Shown here piece by piece: positions 56,717-64,000 of a stretch of 64,000 bases of DNA. How positions within the stretch are numbered: position 1 is the stretch's first letter; every line of letters begins with the position of its first letter. The notes beneath the pieces are model-generated. The model was not told the DNA's origin. It saw nothing but the letters and a program-made list of their open reading frames with translations, and searched no databases. This stretch comes from Panicum virgatum (taxonomy: Eukaryota; Streptophyta; Magnoliopsida; Poales; Poaceae), in the NCBI RefSeq assembly GCF_016808335.1, contig NC_053146.1, positions 24,422,637 through 24,486,636 of the forward strand, read 5' to 3'. The position numbers and the translations under genes were made by a program.

Positions 56717-58852
56717 TTGTCCAAGCCTCCAGTGTTGGTTCCTCCTCAGCAAGATAGGCCGTTCTACGTGTACCTATCCGTGGGTGACGCTTCCATTGCT
56801 TCGGTGTTAGTCCAGAAGCACGACGGCCAGGAGAGTGTGGTTTTCTACCTCAGCAGGCACATGTTAGACGCCGAGACCAGGTACCCTGAAATTGAGAAGC
56901 TTTGCCTTTACTTATTCTTCACATGTACAAAGCTTCGTCATATTTTGCTCTCGGCGGAAACAATTGTCATATACAAATCGGATGTCATAAAGCATATGCT
57001 GTCGGCTCCTGTCTTGAAAGGCCGACTTGGGAAATGGATGTTTGCGTTGTCAAAGTTCGATATTCGGTATCAGCCTGCAAAAGTAGTTAAAGAACAGGCA
57101 CTGGCGGATCTTGTTGCAGACAGGATCAGCACGGATAATGCTGCACTATTTGTTCATGCTTGGGCTATGTTTTTCGACGGATCAGCTTGTGATGATGGAT
57201 GCGGTGTGGGAATTCTGTTGGTGTCGCCTCGAGGGGCGACTTACTCTTTTTCCATCAGGATGACTGCCCCGTGCACCAATAATTTGGTGGAATATGAAGC
57301 CGTTCGCAAAGGGATGGAACTGCTCCTTGAAGCTGGTGCAGAAGCAGTGGAAATTTTTGGAGATTCAAAGCTGGTGATTTCTCAGCTCACGGAAGAATAT
57401 AGATGTGAGAGCGAGGCTCTATTTCCGATATGGATGCAGTGTCGTGAGTTGGTGTCACAATTCAGGTACATCAATTTCCACTGGATACGCAGAACTCTGA
57501 ACAATGAAGCCAATGATTTGGCACAGATGGCTTCCGGGTACAGGGAAACAGCCGATGGAGTTGACGTGGAGGTTCAGTTTCTAGAACCCGGAGACTGGAG
57601 AGCCGATATCTTCAATTACTTGAAGGATTCGGCTCGGGGGGCACCCAGAAGGATAAGACTCAAGGCCATGAAGTATGTTCTGATAGGGGATGACATGTTC
57701 TACAGGACCTTGGAAGGACTACTACTTAAATGTTTGGGACCTTCAGAGTCAAATCGGCTCTTGCATGAGGTTCATGAAGGAGCCTGCGGTACTCACCAAT
57801 CGGCTCATAAGATGAAGTGGCTGATTAGGCGATCGGGTTATTACTGGCCCACTATGCTTGAAGATTGTTTCAAATATTACAAAGGGTGTCAGGCATGTCA
57901 GAGGTTTGGTAAAATTCAGATAGTGCCAGCATCAGTAATGAATCCTATCATCAAGCTGTGGCCATTCAGAGGTTGGGCCATGGACATGATTGGTCAGATT
58001 AACCCGTCGTCTAGCAAGGGTCACCAATGGGTCTTAGCTGCCACAGATTATTTCACAAAGTGGGTGGAGGCAGTACCCATGAGGTCAGTAGCGTCAAGAG
58101 ATGTGATTAGCTTTGTCAAAGAGCACATCATCCACAGATTTGGAATTCCTCAGACCATTACGACCGATGGAGGATTGGTCTTTATATCAGAGGAATTCAG
58201 GAAGTTTGCCGATGACATGAGAATTAAGCTGATCAGATCATCTCCATATTATGCCCAAGATAATGGACAGGCTGAAGCATCCAACCAGAGCCTCATCAAG
58301 CTCATAAAGAGAAAGATCGATGAATATCCTAGGTGCTGGCATGAGGTGTTATCAGAAGCTTTGTGGGCATATCGTATTTCATGTCATGGGTCCACCAAGA
58401 CGTCGCCGTACCATCTAGTCTACGGCCAAGACGCTGTGTTACCATGGGAGATCACGGCCGGATCAAGGCGTGTCGAGTTCCAGAATGATCTGACAACTGA
58501 ACAGTATGCAGCCTTGATGAATGACAACGTGGAGGACCTGACAGAGCTAAGGCTTTGGTCGCTAGAGAAGATCAAAGAAAATAAGGCTAAAGTTGCTCGT
58601 GCATACAACAAGAGGGTCAAGCCTAAGAATTTCCAGGTGGGAGACTTGGTTTGGGAGGCAGTATTGCCATTGGGAACTAAAGATAAAAAGTTTGGTAAAT
58701 GGTCTCCAACTTGGCACGGGCCGTACAAGGTTGATCAGGTTTTGCCTGGGAATGCATACATGCTCGAGGAATTGGACGGTGTCAAGTTTCCTGTCGCTGT
58801 CAATGGCCAACACCTCAAGAAGTATTTCCCGAGCATGTGGGAGAGCGAGTGA
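56717..58852 (+). pseudogene. RNase H, archaeal-type RNase H and integrase of element F
   Basis: This 711-codon frame is open but cut off from RT by the frameshift before it. Classical RNase H: residues about 10-130 (RPFYVYLSVGDASIASVLVQ, FYLSRHMLDAETRYPEIEKL). Archaeal-type RNase H: about 148-275 with FFDGSA, NNLVEYEA, IFGDSKLV and NEANDLAQ, so all acidic positions are kept. Integrase: zinc finger HEVHEGACGTHQS..CQACQ (about 350-400), catalytic AMDMIG (about 420), TTDGG (about 481) and NGQAEASNQ (about 516), then a C-terminal GDLVWEAVLP and WHGPYKVDQVLPGNAYML. The final domain has no chromodomain, as usual for the Tat lineage. It is the best preserved coding block in the window. Confidence 0.9.
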
Positions 58853-58889
58853 CAAAAGCCGATGAGATCCATCTGGCTGCAGTGTAATA

Positions 58890-59116
58890 GGCCAACATGT
58901 TGAGTTGGCCGCAAAAAAAATCGTGACAGGCCAACACGTTGAGTTGGCCAGTAAAAAAAAGAAAAGAGATAGGCCAACACGTTGAGTTGGCCGGTAAAAA
59001 AAAATCATGATAGGCCAACACGTTGAGTTGGCCAGTAAAAAAAATGATGACAGGCCAACACGTTGAGTTGGCCAGTAAAAAAAACGGAGAGAAGGGGCCA
59101 ACACGTTGAGTTGGCT
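58890..59116. repeat. six copies of a 21-bp palindrome after pol of element F
   Basis: GGCCAACACGTTGAGTTGGCC (first copy ACATG, last copy GGCT end) starts at 58890, 58929, 58972, 59013, 59053 and 59096. The arms GGCCAAC/GTTGGCC can pair. Copies are joined by A-rich linkers with AGTAAAAAAAA, period 39-43 bp. The array lies between the pol stop (58852) and the end of the convergent minus-strand gene (59233). Confidence 0.92.
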
Positions 59117-59232
59117 AGTAAAATATATATAAAAAGCAAGACAGTCGATGTCTAACCATCGACTTAAGATGTTTTTAAAAACAGTTACAAGTTTCAGGTT
59201 AACAGGCAGTACTAATTGTATCTTGAGCCTAT

Positions 59233-62184
59233 CTACTGGTTCAGGAATTCTTCTATGACATGGATGGCTTCTGTGCGGACGGCGTCTGCTCGTGCTATGA
59301 TTACTTCGTCATCCTTGTCATCGCATGTTACTATCTGCCGACTCAAGGTGCTAATCTCTGTAAACTCTGCTTGTATCCGCTCGGCTATTTCTTGGGTTTC
59401 TTGTTTGGAGTTTGCAATGGAAGCTTCTTCGGCCTGGATGAGTTCCTTGGTGGTACGGACTTTTTCTTCGAGTTCCGCCAGTTCTTTCTTCAGGAGGTCG
59501 AGTTGGTTCATGTTGGCAGACACGTCAGCTTTGATATCTAGAGTTGCCTTCTTCTGGTTAAGGGCCTTGCACTTTTGGGTAATGTCAGCTTTTAGAGAAG
59601 CTTGAGAGCGACGTGCTTCCATCCATTGTTGTGCTTTATTCACTTCTATCCGAAAGAATGGAAGGTTGCTGGCTGGCTAGAGCTTGATTTGCAACGGCTC
59701 CGGGAGCTGGGTTTCTATTTGCTCGAAGATGTTCTTTATCTTGCTGGAATCATCAACCAGAGCAGTGATCGGAGCAGATAGTAGATCCTTGATGAGTTGA
59801 AGCTGATGTGCCAAGTTAGCCGATTGCTGCAAAGATGATGTCTCTGCTCCAGGGACAGTCAGACCCATTGATGCCGGGTCAAAGGAAAGTAAACCTAAAA
59901 TGTCAAAATCCTATGGACATATCTGGAGTTAGAGCAGGATGCATCTATGGAGCTATCGGCTGGTTCAGAATTGGTTTTGTAATTTTACCTGTTCTGAAGA
60001 AGTGTTGGGCGGTTCAGAAGCAACCATCCTGTTAGAGCTGGTGTTGATGTCAAGAACATCAACCGTATCGGTTTGTTCCTCGTTTGCCTCTGTCAGAGTT
60101 GCAGCCATCTCATGTTGTTCCAGGCTTTCTGCATTGGAGATGTCTTCAGCTGCGTCCTGGGAATAGAATTACAGTCAACCAGAGTACATATATATGAAAT
60201 GAAGAAGAAGTTTTAGAAAGATGAGTTACCTGGTTGGTGTTGGACTCTGATGGACTCGGAGAAGCTGGTGCTGGTTTCTTGATAACTCGCCTTGTGATCA
60301 TCTTCCTTTTCTTGGTCAAGACTCGGGGGGGCAATGCTTGCAGAAGTTTGTCTTCGTTTGGAAGCCGACTGAAGTAAGTCTGGCTGAACAGTCATTATCA
60401 CTTTCTTCATTGTTGGTGATCCTTTGCAGAAGAGTACATTAGGAGCAGTTGGAAGAAAGTGGAATGGCTCCCCATTGCTGGTCATAGGTTCTGGACCATC
60501 TTGTTGCTGCAAACAGGGTGAGTAGGAATTAGACAAGTGGAAGGATGGATGATCTAGAAAGGGCAAAATGCATATATTCAGTACCTCTTCCTCGGGGATC
60601 ACATATTCAGGATTAATCTGCTGCAGTCGAGGACCTAGCGTTTTCCTGAATACATATGTTTTCCACATTCCCCACCATGTGCTGAAGCCGATTGATGAGG
60701 AGATGAAGGATAGATCGGCTGGTATTGGAATGTAGAGGTCATCGAACATACTATAGCATCTTGAGCTGGTGAGACCATCAGGCAGATCGGCTCTGCTCTC
60801 CACCAAGTGGTGAATATGGAAGTGGGGAGGGACCTGTCCTAGGCCAAATTGCCGAGCTGCTATGACTGGTTGGTAAGATTCATAACCTGGCTTGATAATT
60901 CTATTAGAGGTGTTGATGCCAATAGGGAGGAAGCCAGGTCGGATCATTAAAGAGTATAAATGCCGAGTACTGTCGTCATCGGCAAAGTTATCTAATATGA
61001 AGGCAGTTGGGTTCTCAAAGGATTCAGATTCAGTAAATGGGAAATAGAGTGGATTATCTAGTCCTTTGTAGAAGATTCTGAACTAATTTGCTGCATCTGC
61101 TGAATTCAACTTGCTGCCAGGAAGACTAAATAAAGCTTGGCCATAGCTGGTACATCTGATTGGTTTGCCACTTTCGTCAGAAAAAGAGTTCTTGGTCAGG
61201 CCTTTGAAGTTGGGAATATGGTGCTGCAAGTACAGTTGTGCCCACAACTGAATAAACCACCAAGGGCCTCCAGTTCTCAGTTTCTTTTGGTTAAGCAAGT
61301 TAGATGTCATCAAATGGAGATATCTGTAGGTTTCTCCAAGGAAAAGTTTACCTAGGCCGGTGTGATTGCCATGGGCCAGGTGATAGGCCAAGGGAAGATA
61401 GTTCTTAGTTGGAGCTAAAGAAGGACCACAGAAGATGAAGTGTTCTAGCCAAAGATTTAAGAAGGTTGTGTGTTCCTTCTCAGTCACTGGACCTTTTGTT
61501 TTCATATGCTGACTCAGGTAAGTGCCCCAGTTTGTGCAGTTAACTTTGGAAGAAAGTTTGAAGGGGACTTCTGCCATTTTGTGGGCAGCAGGATTAGGAG
61601 AACTAATGTCTAGGCCAGTGATCTTGGTAACGTCTAGCAGAGTAATAGTCATGGGTCCATGACCAAAAAGGAAGCAGTTCAAAGCATCAGACCAAAAATA
61701 GCCGATGGTTTTCAGAAGGTTTTCATCTTTGTCAAGAGGTGATAATGATAAGCTAAGTGCATCGGCTATGTTCAAATCTTGCCATAAGGGCATATGAGTT
61801 TTTGCTACTCTGTTGTACCATGTAATCCAACTCTCAGGTGGGTTAGGCCAGGCTCTTAAGCAGTCGGCCCAGAGGTTCAGATCGATGTTTTGACTCACAA
61901 AAGGGATCCTATTTGCTTCACAAGAGATTAAGTCTGTGGGGTTTTCATGGGTTTGTAGGCCAAGACAGAAAGATTTTGGATTGGGGGGATGCGGCAGAAG
62001 GATGTCTAACACCTAAAGTTCAGAAATTCAGAAGTATGTGTATGGTGTCATGATTTAGAGTTTCAGTTTCAGAAGCTTAGTAAGCTGAAGAAAACTAAAG
62101 GATTAGGCTGAATATTACCTTCAGGCCGCAGATTGCCGCATCATCGATTGCAGAGCTTGTCGTCTGAGCTGCAGAATCTGCCAT
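59233..62184 (-). pseudogene. antisense gene of element F: plant mobile domain plus coiled coil
   Basis: Exon 1 is 62184-62119 (22 codons, starts MADSAAQTTSSAIDD). A 106-nt GT-AG intron joins in phase to exon 2 at 62012. That exon carries the plant mobile domain: WPNPPESWITWYNRV, TIGYFWSDALNCFLFGHGPM, TITLLDVTKITGLDI, HFIFCGPSLAPTKNYLPLA. An in-frame TAG at 61083-61085 is followed in the same frame by more protein (FYKGLDNPLYFP, MIRPGFLPIGINTSN) to a donor near 60230. Exon 3 (about 60149-59985) is acidic. The last exon ends in a long coiled coil (QLDLLKKELAELEEKVRTTK) and is split by a TAG at 59677-59679; it stops at 59233. Plant mobile domains are known from host genes and from transposons; here its job is unknown. 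Confidence 0.8.
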
Positions 62185-62378
62185 GGTTCAGATCCGTTGA
62201 CTTAGGGTTTGATTGCTGTAGGCTCTGATTTGAGTTCCGGCTGCTTGGAGAGTTCTTGCTCAAATTTGTGGAGCTTGGTTTTCGAATTATGCTCGGATTC
62301 AAGAGTTTGGTTCAAGGTGGAAGTAATACTCTACTCTTGTGTGGGTTGCTTTTAGTTTGAATTCCGTCGGCTCTTCGA

Positions 62379-62386
62379 TATTTATA
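62379..62386 (-). promoter_or_regulatory. TATA box of the antisense gene, element F
   Basis: On the minus strand TATAAATA precedes the ATG at 62184 by about 195 bp. It lies in the internal region, so the gene would have its own promoter, opposite to the LTR. Confidence 0.6.
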
Positions 62387-62564
62387 GAAGCCTGATGCGT
62401 TGCCATCGTCTTTTTGGAAAGTAAACGAAGACACATGGAATTGAAGGGAAATTCGATTTCATTAAAGGAAAGTTCATTACAAGGAAAGCCGATTTTACAA
62501 AGGAAATAATCCTTCGGCTTTGTGATCCTACCCCTACAATGCTACTGCTACTGTTCGTAGGTAC

Positions 62565-63098
62565 CTAGTATCTACGGCGCTTGGGGCTTCGGGCTGGCGC
62601 ATCCCCGCTGCCGTTGTCGTCGTCATCGCTGCTGAAGGCGCTGCTGCCGCCTTCGGACCCGAAGTCGCTCCAACCGTCGCCGCCGCCGCTCTTCTCCTCC
62701 TCGCTGTCCTCTTCGGAGGACCCGAGGAACCGAAAAGGCTTTCAGACCATCGGCTCATCGTCGTCAGAAGGGGAGTCGATCTCCTCTTCCGAGGAGGAAT
62801 CGACTCCGTCTGAAGAAGGGTCTTCCTCTTCGCTGTTCTCCGACTCCTCCTGGAACAAGAGCCGGAGGTCTTCTCCTTCAGTCATGGGCTCATCCTCCTC
62901 GGAGACGACCCCAAAGTCGAACTCCTCTGCGTCCCAGTGCTGAGGAGCCAGTGCTTCATGTGCTGCAGTTGGGTCCCACTCCGGCGTCGGCTCCCGACTC
63001 TCCGGAATGGAGTCGATGGAAGAAGCAGGAAGGAGGGAAGAAGAGGAGGAGGGAGAGTCTCCGAAGGAGTTGGAGTCGGAGGAAGAAGAGATGGTCAT
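62565..63098 (-). pseudogene. acidic Ser-rich ORF of element F
   Basis: It starts MTISSSSDSNSFGDSPSS and is extremely rich in Ser, Glu and Asp (PMTEGEDLRLLFQEESENSEE). A single in-frame TGA at 62742-62744 interrupts it. The same frame continues with FRFLGSSEEDSEEE and a Ser/Asp run to a basic end KRRRY and a TAG at 62565. So a protein of about 177 codons with a basic tail is split by one stop. A TATA-like TATTTAA lies about 90 bp upstream (63194-63188). It sits between the mobile-domain gene's promoter and the 3' LTR. Family unknown to me; acidic tract plus basic tail would suit a chromatin or nucleic-acid-associated protein, but that is a guess. Confidence 0.6.
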
Positions 63099-63342
63099 GG
63101 CTTGTGAAGGATTGGGGTTTTTTCTGTGCTACTGGCTTTGGGAGGAAGAAGGAGTTCGCTGTGAAGAAGAGCCGATTCGGGGCGAGATTAAATAGTGAAA
63201 AGATGGAAGACGGATCGGCAGTTTTCACGTACTACGAGAAGCCAGTTGCAGAGATGTTGCGTCTTCCTTGGTGGTTGAAGTGTGTTTAATGATCATTAAC
63301 GGGAAGATGAAGCGACGGATTGGTTTTGGAACTATCATTGCC

Positions 63343-63359
63343 AAAACCAGGGGGGCATG
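63343..63359 (+). other. polypurine tract of element F
   Basis: CCAAAACCAGGGGGGCA directly before the 3' LTR; the purine run AGGGGGG is the likely plus-strand primer. Confidence 0.65.
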
Positions 63360-64000
63360 TGTTATCGCCATAAATTAACAGGATTAATTTATGGGCCAAA
63401 AGCAAGATGGGCTTAAAGCAGAAGATTGAAGAAGACTTGTTAATCGGCTCCTGCGTGAGCATCTGGGCCACATGGGCCATGTATCTTAGATTTAGTTTAA
63501 GATTAGAGATAGAGTCCGATCGGGACAAGATTAGTTTAGATTGTTTCCCAAGTCTCCGGACTATAAATATGTACCCTATGTTATTCATAAAAAAATAGCG
63601 TCATCACGTCTCGCAAACAACAATCTCGGCGCATCGCCACCCCTAATCCTAGGGTTTCATCCAAGAAAGCGCCATGCTGCCCTGATCGCTTCTCGCGATC
63701 AGGGCAGCGTTGTTCTTGCTTTTACCTTAGTATTACTCATACTGAAGCATTTTTTGATGGCGAGTAATGCTAGTTATCTTGATGTTCGTAGCATGGCTTT
63801 TAGTAGATCTATCGTGCCTTGTTGTTTTCATCTACGAATATCATGTTGTCTCTGTGCAGTCACATTTCAATCTTATGCTAGTTCTTGTCATATAGGATTA
63901 GTTGCACAGAGACGACACCCTGCTTCTTTCATGTTTAGTAGATCTGATCTGTTACGGTTTGCTCTTGTTCTTAAGAGTTGGCGTAATATCTGCTAGGTTA
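63360..64000 (+). repeat. 3' LTR of element F (cut by window end)
   Basis: It begins TGTTATCGCCATAAATT and matches the 5' LTR over all 641 bases available with about 16 small differences by eye. The TATA box is at 63561. The last roughly 580 bp are outside the window. Confidence 0.93.

Larger units (their letters stand above)
52468..64000 (+). mobile_element. element F: Tat-lineage gypsy with antisense plant-mobile-domain gene
   Basis: F starts with a 1,219-bp LTR and runs beyond the window inside its 3' LTR (63360 on). In order: LTR, primer-binding site, gag remnant, protease-RT, RNase H, archaeal-type RNase H, integrase, six palindromes, a minus-strand spliced gene, a minus-strand acidic ORF, polypurine tract, LTR. 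By eye about 16 differences separate the 641 shared LTR bases, fewer per base than in A. The family is distinct from A-E in LTR and antisense protein. The 3' duplication cannot be checked because the end is outside the window. Confidence 0.92.

Noticed and set aside
62581..62943. Plus-strand Ser-rich ORF opposite the acidic ORF of F
   Set aside because: It is the shadow of the low-complexity Ser/Glu coding strand. The minus strand has an ATG, an upstream TATA-like box and a longer frame.
1..64000. Host protein-coding genes or tRNA genes
   Set aside because: All long frames with recognisable domains belong to transposable elements; no tRNA-like box A/box B pair or intact non-transposon gene was found by eye.

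Overview
The window looks like a repeat-rich, gene-poor stretch of a grass (Poaceae) nuclear genome. This is inferred from the element families (hAT, Tourist-like and CACTA-like DNA transposons; Ty3/gypsy elements of the Tat lineage with an archaeal-type second RNase H and antisense genes), from GT-AG introns and from TATA-type promoters. I see no intact host gene, tRNA, rRNA or prokaryotic feature. Species cannot be fixed from the sequence alone.

Layout. 1-10536: unassigned intergenic DNA carrying small DNA transposons with clear target-site duplications (hAT MITEs at 1524-2160 and 3048-3205; two related Tourist-like MITEs at 4843-5181 and 5514-5869), CACTA-like terminal repeats, and an internally deleted hAT element (about 6358-9193) whose remnant gene joins a BED zinc finger to the C-terminal dimerisation domain.

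10537-51855: a matryoshka of one Ty3/gypsy Tat family with LTRs of about 415 bp. Non-autonomous element E (+, starts 10768) received chimeric element B (+, 16677-51622, TSD GGAGT) inside its antisense gene. B received non-autonomous element C (-, 21741-31403, TSD TACAG/TACAT) inside its integrase and autonomous-type element A (-, 33942-44768, TSD GAGAC) inside its antisense gene. Each has LTR, primer-binding site, a small ORF before gag (orf0) plus gag, pol only in A and B, a tandem array of roughly 120-bp units, then a spliced gene on the opposite strand with the plant 'putative gypsy type transposon' domain (PF04195-like), then the 3' LTR. B ends in a second, non-autonomous-type 3' half (gag tail, array, antisense gene) before its LTR, so it is a recombinant.

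51856-52467: short unassigned spacer. 52468-64000+: element F (+), a different Tat-lineage element with 1.2-kb LTRs, a gag remnant, protease-RT, RNase H, archaeal-type RNase H and integrase, then six copies of a 21-bp palindrome, and two genes on the minus strand: a spliced gene with a plant mobile domain plus coiled coil, and an acidic Ser-rich ORF. Its 3' LTR runs off the window.

Common logic: in both LTR families a sense gag-pol unit and an antisense gene converge on a hairpin-rich tandem array. In the A/B/C/D/E family the array helices change sequence but keep pairing from unit to unit, which is the most unusual signal here. All coding copies carry stops or frameshifts; many stops read as CAG to TAG, as expected from decay of methylated cytosines.
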